A stretch of 64,000 nt of DNA. Origin: Achromobacter pulmonis. Its GTDB lineage: Bacteria; Pseudomonadota; Gammaproteobacteria; Burkholderiales; Burkholderiaceae_B. The notes below the pieces were generated by a model. That model worked only from the letters and a program-made list of their open reading frames with translations, ran no database searches and was not told the origin of the DNA. This document shows positions 1 to 7,841 of this stretch, piece by piece. The position numbers and the translations under genes were made by a program. The stretch lies in the NCBI RefSeq assembly GCF_902859765.1, contig NZ_CADIJV010000002.1, positions 186,001 to 250,000 of the forward strand, read 5' to 3'. The stretch's first letter is position 1, and every line of letters starts with the position of its first letter.

Positions 1-286
1 GCAGCTCGGCGCCAATGCTCTCGGACACATAGCTACCCGAGCCTTTGCGCCGCGCGATGAAACCGTCGCGCTGCAATTGCACGTAGGCGTTCTCGACCGT
101 GTCGCGCGCCACACCCAGCGATTGCGCCAGCGCGCGGGTCGCCGGCAGCTTCACCCCCGCCGCCAGGCCGCCATCCAGGATCAGCGCGCCCAGCGCGCGC
201 TGGATGCGCAGATGCAGGTCGAGCGCGCGCAAGTCGGCGTCGGCCATGCGGATCTTCAAGGTCTCCAGCGCGAATGTCTTGCTCAT
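1..286 (-). CDS. MocR/GntR-family transcriptional regulator (N-terminal part, cut by window edge)
   Basis: Reading leftward from an ATG at 286, the frame stays open to base 1 (95 residues). It shows a GntR winged-helix domain: helices around LHLRIQRALGALIL, then LPATRALAQSLGVARDTVENAY and a wing ending RRKGSGSYV. This pattern is typical of MocR/PdxR proteins, which join a GntR DNA-binding domain to an aminotransferase-like domain that binds PLP. The C-terminal part lies outside the window, so the MocR assignment rather than plain GntR is an inference. The gene is divergent from the BenE transporter and YggS pair and probably acts on the 181-base gap between them. Confidence 0.75.
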   Translation of the reverse strand, partial: MSKTFALETLKIRMADADLRALDLHLRIQRALGALILDGGLAAGVKLPATRALAQSLGVARDTVENAYVQLQRDGFIARRKGSGSYVSESIGAEL

Positions 287-467
287 GCGGTCGGCCCCGA
301 TGGCGCAGGCTATATAGGTTAGAACTCCGCCATTCTAGCCGCGCCCTGGCGGACAGCTCGAAAAAAGTGGTCTGGTCCATGAAGGGAAAGCATACGGTCT
401 AGCCAGTCCAATATGGCGCTACAAAGACCGCTTCCCCCAACCTTCGCCGACTCCATCCGTTCCGCCC

Positions 468-1721
468 ATGGCTTCTCCGCACTCCCCCAACACACTGCAA
501 GCGCGCGATCTCCTGCACCCCGTCGTCGCCGGCCTGATCTCGGTCATCGTCAACTATGGCGGCACCTTCGTCCTGGTATTCCAGGCCGCCAAGATCGCCG
601 GCCTGAGCCCGGCGCTGACCGCCTCATGGGTCTGGTCCGTGTCCATCGGCGTGGGCGTGACCGGCATCCTGCTCAGTTGGGCCGCCCGCGAGCCCATCAT
701 CACCGCCTGGTCCACCCCCGCCGCGGCCTTTCTGGTCACGGCGCTCGCCACCACGCCCTACCCTGAAGCTGTTGGCGCCTACCTGCTGTCGGCGGCGGCC
801 TTCGTCCTGCTCGGCCTGTCCGGCTGCTTCGACAAGGCGATCCGCCTGATTCCACCTGGCGTGGCCGCCGGCCTGCTGGCCGGCATCCTGCTGCCGTTCG
901 GCATCGGCGCCTTCGGCGGCATGACGCTGGACCCGCTGCTGACGGGCTGGCTGATCCTGGCGTACGTAACGCTCAAGCGTTTTACCGCGCGCTACGCCGT
1001 GGTTGGCATCCTGGTGTCGGGGCTGGCCTTGCTGCTGTTGCAGGACCGGATCGATCTGTCCGGCCTGACGCTGGCCTTTGCCGCCCCCGTCTATACCGCC
1101 CCGGCCTTCTCGCTCAACAGCTTGCTCAGCGTGGCCCTGCCCCTGTTCCTGATCACACTCACCGGCCAGTACATGCCCGGCATGCTGGTGCTGCGCAACG
1201 ACGGCTTCAGGACCAGCGCCAATCCGATCGTGACGGTCACCGGCCTGGGTTCGCTGCTGATGGCGCCGTTCGGCTCGCACGCGTTCAACGTGGCGGCGAT
1301 CACGGCCGCTATCTGCACCGGCAAGGAGGCGCACGACGATCCGGCCAAGCGCTGGGTCGCGGGCATCGCCGCCGGCATTTTCTACATCCTGGTGGGCGTG
1401 TTCGGCGTAACCCTGGCCGCCGTGTTCATGGCCCTGCCCGCCAGCTTCATCACCACCCTGGCGGGCCTGGCCCTGCTGGGCACCATCGGCGGCAGTCTGG
1501 CCAGCGCCCTGGCCGAGCCCAAAACGCGCGAAGCCGCGCTCATCACCTTCCTGGCGGCGGCCGCCAACATCAAGCTGTTCGGCATCGGCGGCGCCTTCTG
1601 GGGCCTGGTGATCGGCCTGGCCGCGCACGCCCTGCTCAATGGCCGCCTGCCGCAACGCCCGCGCCCGTCGCGCTATGCCGGCCTGCCGCGCCCCGCCGCC
1701 GGCAAGGAAATGGTGAAATGA
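468..1721 (+). CDS. benE: BenE-family inner-membrane transporter (benzoate:H+ symporter type)
   Basis: A 417-residue, strongly hydrophobic protein with about eleven or twelve predicted membrane spans. Family-typical stretches include the start around LHPVVAGLISVIVNYGGTF, the STPAAAF segment near residue 85 and the GSHAFNVAAITAAIC region near residue 265. BenE proteins take up benzoate or related compounds with protons. No benzoate-degradation genes are adjacent, so the substrate is uncertain. Its stop overlaps the yggS start in an ATGA, which suggests translational coupling. The divergent MocR-type gene may regulate it. Confidence 0.85.
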   Translation: MASPHSPNTLQARDLLHPVVAGLISVIVNYGGTFVLVFQAAKIAGLSPALTASWVWSVSIGVGVTGILLSWAAREPIITAWSTPAAAFLVTALATTPYPEAVGAYLLSAAAFVLLGLSGCFDKAIRLIPPGVAAGLLAGILLPFGIGAFGGMTLDPLLTGWLILAYVTLKRFTARYAVVGILVSGLALLLLQDRIDLSGLTLAFAAPVYTAPAFSLNSLLSVALPLFLITLTGQYMPGMLVLRNDGFRTSANPIVTVTGLGSLLMAPFGSHAFNVAAITAAICTGKEAHDDPAKRWVAGIAAGIFYILVGVFGVTLAAVFMALPASFITTLAGLALLGTIGGSLASALAEPKTREAALITFLAAAANIKLFGIGGAFWGLVIGLAAHALLNGRLPQRPRPSRYAGLPRPAAGKEMVK

Positions 1722-2545
1722 TGGCATCCCAGCCCGATCCCGGCCCCTTGGTGGCCTGCGCGCCCGATACACCGACCCGTCACGACCGGCACGGCCGCTA
1801 CCCCCAGGCCCTGAGCGTCGCGGACTTTCGCCGCAACCTGGCCGCCATCCACGCGCGCATGGATGCCGCCTGCCGGCGCGTCGGCCGCGATCCGGCCGGC
1901 GTGCGGCTGCTGCCGGTCAGCAAGACCATGGACGAATCGCGTATCCGGCTGGCCCATGCCGCCGGTTGCCGCCTGCTGGGCGAGAACAAGATCCAGGAGG
2001 CGCACCGCAAGTGGGCGAGCACCCCCGACCTGGCCGATCTGCGCTGGTCGGTCATCGGCCACCTGCAGACCAACAAGGCCAAGCTGATGGTGCAATTCGC
2101 CAGCGAGTTCCAGGCGCTCGACAGCCTGCGCCTGGCCGAAGCGCTGGACCGCCGCCTGCAGGCCGAAGGCCGGGCGCTGGACGTGTATGTGCAAGTCAAC
2201 ACCTCCGGCGAACCCAGCAAATATGGCCTGGCCCCGGACGACGTAGCCGCTTTCCTCCAGGCGCTGCCGGCGTTTTCCTCATTGCGGGTGCGCGGCTTGA
2301 TGACGCTGGCGCTGTTCTCCAGCGAGGCCGAGCGGGTGCGCCAGTGCTTCGTGCTGCTGCGCGGCCTGCGCGACCGCCTGCGCCAGCGGGCGCCGGTGGG
2401 CATCGTCCTGGACGAACTGTCGATGGGTATGTCCGGCGACTTCGAGATCGCCATCGAGGAAGGCGCCACCGTCGTGCGCGTGGGCCAGGCCATCTTCGGC
2501 GCGCGGGCGCTGCCGGACAGTCATTACTGGCCCGGCTCCGCGTAG
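1718..2545 (+). CDS. yggS: YggS/PROSC-family pyridoxal-phosphate homeostasis protein
   Basis: 275 residues with the fold-type III alanine-racemase N-terminal barrel. The PLP lysine is in LPVSKTMDES near residue 68. Further hallmarks are LGENKIQEA, WSVIGHLQTNK, VQVNTSGEPSKYG, and the phosphate-binding end MGMSGDFEIAIEEGAT followed by RVGQAIFG. Family members bind PLP without a clear catalytic role and buffer vitamin B6. The start overlaps the benE stop by four bases. Compared with E. coli YggS there are about 30 extra N-terminal residues before LSVADFRRNL, so a later start is possible. A MocR-type (PLP-binding) regulator upstream fits a B6-linked context. Confidence 0.85.
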   Translation: MMASQPDPGPLVACAPDTPTRHDRHGRYPQALSVADFRRNLAAIHARMDAACRRVGRDPAGVRLLPVSKTMDESRIRLAHAAGCRLLGENKIQEAHRKWASTPDLADLRWSVIGHLQTNKAKLMVQFASEFQALDSLRLAEALDRRLQAEGRALDVYVQVNTSGEPSKYGLAPDDVAAFLQALPAFSSLRVRGLMTLALFSSEAERVRQCFVLLRGLRDRLRQRAPVGIVLDELSMGMSGDFEIAIEEGATVVRVGQAIFGARALPDSHYWPGSA

Positions 2546-2557
2546 CCCGCCCGGCGT

Positions 2558-3373
2558 TCAGTAGGTCACGACAGGCTCGTTGCGCGAGACCGGCGGCGCG
2601 GCGGATTCACCCGCCGCGCCCGAACCCTGCAAATGCCGGCCGGGCAGCCCGAACTGGCTCATCAGCTCGCCATAGGCCGCTTCCGCCAGGCTCTTGGACG
2701 CCTCGGCGATCACCTTGGGCCGGCTGAACGTGGCCCGGTCACCGGGCCGCGACACCACCTTCACGTCCTGCCCCGATCCCAGCGCCGTAAAGGCCGCCTT
2801 GATTTCGTGGGTCCGGGTGTTGATAAGACTGAAATCGACGGTGATATCCAGCCCCAGCGTGGCCGACGTGGCCGAGCCGCCGAACGACATTGCGTTCTGG
2901 TTGAACTGGATGTCGCTGACGGTTCCGAACAGCACATAGTCGGCGCCGGCGAACTGCCCCTGCCTGATCCGCGCCAGGATGTCGAACACCTTTTCGGTCG
3001 GCTTGCCCTGATAGGCCTTGCCCTGCACCAGCCGCACGCCTCCCCCCTTGAGCATGGCACCCTTGAGATCGGCGGTGTACTTGCGCAACTCGCCGTACTC
3101 GATATACGAATAGGTGCCCTCCTCCTCGTAGTAGTGGCTCTCCGAGCGGGCGCTCAGGCGCCCGCGCTCGGAGTACGAACGCGGGCCGTCATGCACGCTG
3201 CCGCTGGCGTTGACGCTGCGTTTGCTCGACGCGGACACGACGCGAAAGTACTCGCTGACGCGCTCTTCATAGGCAAGGTCGGTGACCGCGATCTTGGGCT
3301 CGGCAGCGCGCGCCACGGGAAGCGCCGCGGCGCACAGGGACAGCGCGGCAATCAAACGGTAGGTTTTCAACAT
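2558..3373 (-). CDS. Exported CsgG/LpoB-like protein of unknown function
   Basis: 271 residues from an ATG at 3373, beginning with a signal peptide (YRLIAALSLCAAALPVARA). An ATG 69 bases upstream is open but would bury the signal peptide. The mature part contains KIAVTDLAYEERV, then DILARIRQGQFAGADYVLFG followed by TVSDI, an arrangement seen in CsgG/LpoB-like periplasmic folds. There is no lipobox cysteine. It is last in a leftward envelope operon after COG3014, ycfL and lpoB, with a 26-base gap to lpoB. Function is not known. The family assignment is by resemblance only. Confidence 0.6.
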   Translation of the reverse strand: MLKTYRLIAALSLCAAALPVARAAEPKIAVTDLAYEERVSEYFRVVSASSKRSVNASGSVHDGPRSYSERGRLSARSESHYYEEEGTYSYIEYGELRKYTADLKGAMLKGGGVRLVQGKAYQGKPTEKVFDILARIRQGQFAGADYVLFGTVSDIQFNQNAMSFGGSATSATLGLDITVDFSLINTRTHEIKAAFTALGSGQDVKVVSRPGDRATFSRPKVIAEASKSLAEAAYGELMSQFGLPGRHLQGSGAAGESAAPPVSRNEPVVTY

Positions 3374-3399
3374 TGAAATGCCTCGGCTGGACGATGGGG

Positions 3400-4008
3400 T
3401 CAACGGCGCGTGGTCTTGCGGATTTCCTTTTCTTCCTGCCATTCGATGGTGCCTTCCTGCACGTCGTACAGCTTGAGCGTCATCTTGTAATAAACGTCCT
3501 TGACGCCGCCGGCGCGCTTGACGATGGAACCGATCTCACCTTCCAGCGCGTACTTGGCGCCGACCATGTTGCCCATCTTGGCCCTGCCCTGGTTCTTGTA
3601 CAGGCCGCTCTGATTCTGGCGCTGCAATTCCTCCACGCCGGGCTGCATTTCATCCATGCTGCGAGTGAACCGCACCTTGCCGCTCTTGACCAACCGGGTC
3701 TGGATGGTATTCATGATCGACTTGGTATCGATGTATTCGCTGGTCTTGTTGCGCACCGGCGCCAGGGTCAGCGTCGGCCGGCCAGTCAGCACCGGACTTT
3801 CCAGCAACGAGCCGGTCATTTTCTCGGCGATCATTTGCAGGTCGGTCGAACCGAACTCATTGCTCACCGTCTCGACCGCCTTGGCATCGCCATAGCTCAC
3901 GCCGGAAGACGAATCGACCGTCGGTTGCATCGTCTGGCAACCCGCCAGCAACAGCGCCGAGGACACGGACGCGCCGGTCAGCAGCCGGCGGAACAGAATG
4001 GAATGCAT
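3400..4008 (-). CDS. lpoB: LpoB-like outer-membrane lipoprotein, activator of penicillin-binding proteins
   Basis: 202 residues from an ATG at 4008, preceded by GGAG. A longer frame exists upstream but the lipoprotein signal (LTGASVSSALLLAGC) fits this start. After a short linker come GSTDLQMIAEKMTGSLLE, LAPVRNKTSEYIDTKSI and GAKYALEGEIGS, matching E. coli LpoB (YcfM). LpoB crosses the periplasm from the outer membrane to stimulate the transglycosylase/transpeptidase PBP1b. The upstream neighbour is a YcfL homologue, the same pairing as ycfL-ycfM in enterobacteria, which strengthens the call. Confidence 0.85.
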   Translation of the reverse strand: MHSILFRRLLTGASVSSALLLAGCQTMQPTVDSSSGVSYGDAKAVETVSNEFGSTDLQMIAEKMTGSLLESPVLTGRPTLTLAPVRNKTSEYIDTKSIMNTIQTRLVKSGKVRFTRSMDEMQPGVEELQRQNQSGLYKNQGRAKMGNMVGAKYALEGEIGSIVKRAGGVKDVYYKMTLKLYDVQEGTIEWQEEKEIRKTTRR

Positions 4009-4072
4009 ACAAACTCCGTGAGTACTTTTCTGGAATGTCGAAAACAGGAACCGGGGCCCGCGGCCCATGCCA

Positions 4073-4477
4073 TCAAGGCGCGCCGGCGCTCATCTCGAGG
4101 CGGAAATCGGTCGCCTGCGGACCATAGGCCACGCCCTTGATGACGTGGTTCTGCCGATTCAGGAACGTCAACGGCTGCCAGGCCGCGTCGTCGCCGACCT
4201 GCATGCCGTCCGCGTCGAGCCAACGGAAGCGGTAATACAGGCGAGTGCTCAGGCCGCTGGTGTTGACGATCTCGGCCTGCACCACCATCACGTCATTGCG
4301 GCGCTGCGAACGCAGGCTTTCGACGCGCAGGTCGCGCACCGAATCGCGCACCATCAGCTTGGCGGCAATGCCGGTCGAGGCCGCATACGAAGGCGCGGGA
4401 TTGGCCTGGGCCGCGGCCTGGCCCGCCAGGGCCAGCCCCAGCACCAACGCCATCGAGCATTGGATGAATTGCTTCAT
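4073..4477 (-). CDS. ycfL: YcfL-family (DUF1425) periplasmic protein
   Basis: 134 residues with an N-terminal signal peptide ending AGQAAAQ. The E. coli YcfL lipobox is not evident, so this copy looks soluble and periplasmic. The DUF1425 core is visible: DLRVESLRSQRRNDVMVVQA, NTSGLSTRLYYRFRWLDADG and VGDDAAWQPLTF. The family has a small beta-sandwich fold and no defined activity. It lies between the COG3014 lipoprotein gene and lpoB in one leftward operon. Context suggests a role in cell-envelope or peptidoglycan maintenance, which is inference. Confidence 0.8.
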   Translation of the reverse strand: MKQFIQCSMALVLGLALAGQAAAQANPAPSYAASTGIAAKLMVRDSVRDLRVESLRSQRRNDVMVVQAEIVNTSGLSTRLYYRFRWLDADGMQVGDDAAWQPLTFLNRQNHVIKGVAYGPQATDFRLEMSAGAP

Positions 4478-4506
4478 GGGAGTCTTCCGATACGCGCAGG
4501 GCGCGC

Positions 4507-5922
4507 TCAGTTCAGGGAAACGGACTTGGGAGCGGGACGGCGTTTGCCCGGCGCCTTCGGCACGGCCAGTTCGCCAAAACGCCCCGGCACGCCGAAATAG
4601 GTCACCGATGCATACGTGCGAAGCGGCACCACCATGTGGCGCCCGCTCACCGAAATGGCGTGTGGCGTGCCCGTCAGGCCCGGCAGCGAGACGTTGTAGT
4701 CACCCGGCCGCAGGAACGCACGCGCCACGTAGACGCGCCCCGGCAACGTGCGCCACATGCGATCGTCGGCCGGCGGCTCGATCACCGCGGCCGCGATGTT
4801 GCCGAGCAGGCCGGCCAACACGCCGCCCTCCTTGTTCAGCACCACCTGCGCGCCCGCCTTGGCCAGCATGCGCACCGCCGCGCGGGCCTGCATGCCAGGC
4901 AGATCATCTTTCAACGCACGGCGCGCCATGACATTGAAATCGGCGACCAATCCGGTCTCCAGCATCGTGTCCCCCACCGCGATCCGTGCCACATCAGGGG
5001 CGTCCGACAGCGCATTGATCACGGGATAGGACATGCCCACGGTCACCAGGCCCTGCGGCGTCGGCACCGGCAACATGAACTTCTTCGATTCGCGCGCCGG
5101 CGCATTGCCCGACTCGATCACGAACAGCACATCGGTCAACCCGTTCTTGCGCTGCTGACCACGGCGCTCGTCCAGTCCCTTGAGACCGGCTTCGAGCACC
5201 GCGCTGCCCGGCCGCAACTGGATCGCCTGGCGGTAGCCCGGCGCCGCTAGGCTGGGTTCGTTCAACGCTTCATAGACGAAACCCGACAGGTAGTGGCTCA
5301 GGGCATTCTGATAGCCGTTCTTCAACCCCAGCACTTCGGGGTCATTCAAGGTCTCGATGGGATAGCCCTGGAGCTCCGCGCTCTGGACCTCGGCGCCGTT
5401 TTCCTTGGCCTTGGCTTCAGCCGCTTCGGTTTGCTTGGCGCGCACCTGCGCGATAAGGGCTTCGCGCTCGTGGGTACGCTTGATATCGACGCGGGCCGTG
5501 TCCAGATCGCCCTGAGACAGGCGATTCATCGCCATGAGCGTGGTCAGCATGACCTTTTCGTAGTCCTGCACTTCGTAATCGCGGATGCCGTCGCCGAGCA
5601 ACGTCGCCCCCACCTGGGTGGCGACTTCGGTGGTCAGACCGCGCGCCTGCGCTTCCCATTCCTTGACCGCGCCATCGGCGATCTCGAAGGCCGACATGCT
5701 TTCGCCGTAGTTCGAGGCGATGCGCAGCAATTCGCCTTTCTCCAGGTTGAGCAGCACATCGTTGGCCTTGTCACCCTGCAACTGTCCATCCACATTGACA
5801 ATTGCTTCCTGCAACCGTCCCTGGCTGGCGTCAGCCGTGCTCTGTCCCACTTTGCTCTGGTGTGTCGCAGCGCAGCCGGCCAATAGCAACGCCAGGCCCG
5901 AAGCCGTAAAGACTCGCAGCAT
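4507..5922 (-). CDS. COG3014-family lipoprotein with helical repeats
   Basis: 471 residues starting with a lipoprotein signal (TASGLALLLAGCAATHQSKV). The middle is helix-rich and TPR-like (DVLLNLEKGELLRIASNYGE, HYLSGFVYEALNEPSLAAPG). The C-terminal half has beta-rich stretches ending in a proline- and lysine-rich tail. It resembles the uncharacterised COG3014 lipoproteins that sit beside ycfL/lpoB in several proteobacteria. It is first in the operon: an AGGA Shine-Dalgarno lies just upstream, and an AT-rich 5' region (5923-6030) probably holds the operon promoter. Confidence 0.75.
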   Translation of the reverse strand: MLRVFTASGLALLLAGCAATHQSKVGQSTADASQGRLQEAIVNVDGQLQGDKANDVLLNLEKGELLRIASNYGESMSAFEIADGAVKEWEAQARGLTTEVATQVGATLLGDGIRDYEVQDYEKVMLTTLMAMNRLSQGDLDTARVDIKRTHEREALIAQVRAKQTEAAEAKAKENGAEVQSAELQGYPIETLNDPEVLGLKNGYQNALSHYLSGFVYEALNEPSLAAPGYRQAIQLRPGSAVLEAGLKGLDERRGQQRKNGLTDVLFVIESGNAPARESKKFMLPVPTPQGLVTVGMSYPVINALSDAPDVARIAVGDTMLETGLVADFNVMARRALKDDLPGMQARAAVRMLAKAGAQVVLNKEGGVLAGLLGNIAAAVIEPPADDRMWRTLPGRVYVARAFLRPGDYNVSLPGLTGTPHAISVSGRHMVVPLRTYASVTYFGVPGRFGELAVPKAPGKRRPAPKSVSLN

Positions 5923-6030
5923 GTTCCTCTATCCCTCCCGGAGTGATCCCGGATTATGTTTCTAAGAGAAACAAGCTTTTAACATTATTTCTACATACTT
6001 AACAAATGAACAACAATATTTGCATTTGTT
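5923..6030 (-). promoter_or_regulatory. AT-rich promoter region of the COG3014-ycfL-lpoB operon
   Basis: This gap is much more AT-rich than its surroundings. It contains GTTTCT/AGAAAC as a perfect inverted repeat (5958-5972) about 36 bases upstream of the start. Several TTGTT- and TA-rich hexamers read leftward, but I cannot pick one promoter with confidence. Confidence 0.4.
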
Positions 6031-6690
6031 TCAGCAATTTCCCGTACCCAGACCGGCCGCCAGCGGCCAAGGGCCCGCCCCCTGCGGCAAGGCCGGCAGG
6101 CTGGCGCGCAGCATTTCATCAATGAAGGCGGCCGGCCGCAGCCGCCCATCCGGCTTGTACCATTGCACCGTCAGATTCATGGCCCCCAGCACGCAGCGCT
6201 TGATGACCCGCGCATCGCCGCTCAAGACCCCGGCCTCGACCGCGGCCGCCACGGCGTCCTGCCACATCGCCTCGTAGCGGTCGCTCAATACCTTGACCCT
6301 GGCCTGGCTCGGCGCCGACAGGCTGCGCCACTCGTAGACCAGCGCGTTCATCGCGTCGCCGCCGGCGCCGTGCAACATGCTCCACATATGCACACGGAAC
6401 AGCGCCGCCAGCCGGTCGGCCGGCGTGCGATACCGCGCCAGCGCCTGGCGGCCGGCGTCCAGGACTTCCTGGATGCCATTGTTCATCACCGCCACCAGGA
6501 TTTCCTCCTTGCTGCGGAAATGATGAAACAGGCTGCCCGATTGCAGGCCCACGGCGCGCGCCAGCTCGCGCACCGTGGTGCGCTCATAGCCATGCTGGCG
6601 AAACAGCCGGGCCGCGGTCAGGACAACCTCGGCCCGGCGCAACGATTCGGCGCCGTCCTCGTGGCCATCCGGCGCAGCCGGGCCGCTCAT
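6031..6690 (-). CDS. TetR/AcrR-family transcriptional regulator
   Basis: 219 residues from an ATG at 6690. A TetR helix-turn-helix is clear in residues about 20-65 (VLTAARLFRQHGYERTTVRE, LARAVGLQSGSLFHHFRSKE). The C-terminal ligand domain is variable. The start codon overlaps the thiolase stop (ATGA), so this is the last gene of the ABC transporter / acyl-CoA synthetase / thiolase operon. It probably senses an acyl-CoA or related intermediate and controls the operon. Its operator may be the palindromes at 14531-14589, but this is inference. Confidence 0.85.
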   Translation of the reverse strand: MSGPAAPDGHEDGAESLRRAEVVLTAARLFRQHGYERTTVRELARAVGLQSGSLFHHFRSKEEILVAVMNNGIQEVLDAGRQALARYRTPADRLAALFRVHMWSMLHGAGGDAMNALVYEWRSLSAPSQARVKVLSDRYEAMWQDAVAAAVEAGVLSGDARVIKRCVLGAMNLTVQWYKPDGRLRPAAFIDEMLRASLPALPQGAGPWPLAAGLGTGNC

Positions 6691-7841
6691 AGCCGTTCGA
6701 CGATCGTCGCGGTCGCCATGCCGTGCCCGATGCACATGACCAGCAAGCCGAACTGACCGCCGCCGGCGCGCAGGCCCGCCAGCATTTTCGCCATCAACGC
6801 CGCGCCGGTGGCCCCCAGTGGATGTCCGTGCGCGATCGCGCCGCCCCACGGATTGACGCGCGCCGGGTCCGCGTCCAGCGTCTTCAGCCAGGCCAGCACC
6901 ACGCTGGCAAATGCCTCGTTGATCTCGATCCAGTCCAGATCCTGCAACCGCAGCCCGGCACGCTCTAGCGCGCGCTCGGTGGCCGCGATCACGCCGGTCA
7001 ATTGCAATACCGGGTCCGAGCCGATCGCCACCCGGGCGCGAAAGCGCGCTTGCGGCCGGAGCCCGTCCGCAAGCGCGGCCGCGCGGTCCGCCAGCAACAC
7101 CGCCGCCGCGCCATCGGCCAGCTGGCTCGACTGCGCCGCCGTCACGTTGCCCTGCCCCGGCGGCCGCAGCGCCGGCAGCAACGCCGCCATCTTGGCCGGA
7201 TCGGCCCGTTCACGGATCCCCTCGTCGCGCGCGGGCGTGCCAACCGGCCCAGGCAGCAATTCGCTGTGACGGCCGGCGCTGGCCGCGGCCCAGGCGCGCG
7301 CATGGCTCTGCATCGACCACGCATCCAGCTCGGCGCGTCCCAGTTGCCACTGCTCGGCAATGCGTTCAGCGCTCTCGATCTGATGGATCAGCGGATAGCG
7401 CTGCAACAGGCCTGGGTTGAGCGATTCGAAGCCGCGGAATTCGCGCTGGCCCAAGGTCACGTCCAGGAACATCGGCACGCGGCTCATGCTCTCGACCCCG
7501 CCGGCGACCACGTAGCGCATGTCGCCGGCCGCGATGGCCTGCGCCCCCGCATGCACCGCCTGCTGGCTCGAACCGCACATGCGGTTCAGGGCCACGCCCG
7601 GCACCGTCTCCGGCAGGCCGGCCAGCAGCGCCGCCAGGCGGCCGATGTTGGCGCCCTGCTCTCCGGCCTGGCTGACGCAGCCGGCGATCACATCGTCTAC
7701 CTGGCCGCCCGGCAGGCCGGCACGCGCCAGCAGGCCCTGGATTACCTCGGCCAACAGGTCATCGGGGCGCTTGTCAGCCCACCAGCCGCCGCGCCTTCCG
7801 AACGGCGTGCGCACCGCTTCCACGATCACCGCTTCATTCAT
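6687..7841 (-). CDS. Acetyl-CoA acyltransferase (thiolase family)
   Basis: 384 residues, the usual thiolase length. The nucleophilic cysteine is Cys89 in NRMCGSSQQ. Other conserved blocks are VVAGGVESMSRVP, EINEAFASV, GGAIAHGHPLGATGA and the second cysteine in CIGHGMAT. That last motif departs from the more usual CIGGG form. Thiolases split 3-ketoacyl-CoA to acetyl-CoA and a shortened acyl-CoA. It overlaps both neighbours by four bases, so acyl-CoA synthetase, thiolase and TetR are made as a coupled set. The substrate chain cannot be read from sequence. Confidence 0.9.
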   Translation of the reverse strand: MNEAVIVEAVRTPFGRRGGWWADKRPDDLLAEVIQGLLARAGLPGGQVDDVIAGCVSQAGEQGANIGRLAALLAGLPETVPGVALNRMCGSSQQAVHAGAQAIAAGDMRYVVAGGVESMSRVPMFLDVTLGQREFRGFESLNPGLLQRYPLIHQIESAERIAEQWQLGRAELDAWSMQSHARAWAAASAGRHSELLPGPVGTPARDEGIRERADPAKMAALLPALRPPGQGNVTAAQSSQLADGAAAVLLADRAAALADGLRPQARFRARVAIGSDPVLQLTGVIAATERALERAGLRLQDLDWIEINEAFASVVLAWLKTLDADPARVNPWGGAIAHGHPLGATGAALMAKMLAGLRAGGGQFGLLVMCIGHGMATATIVERL

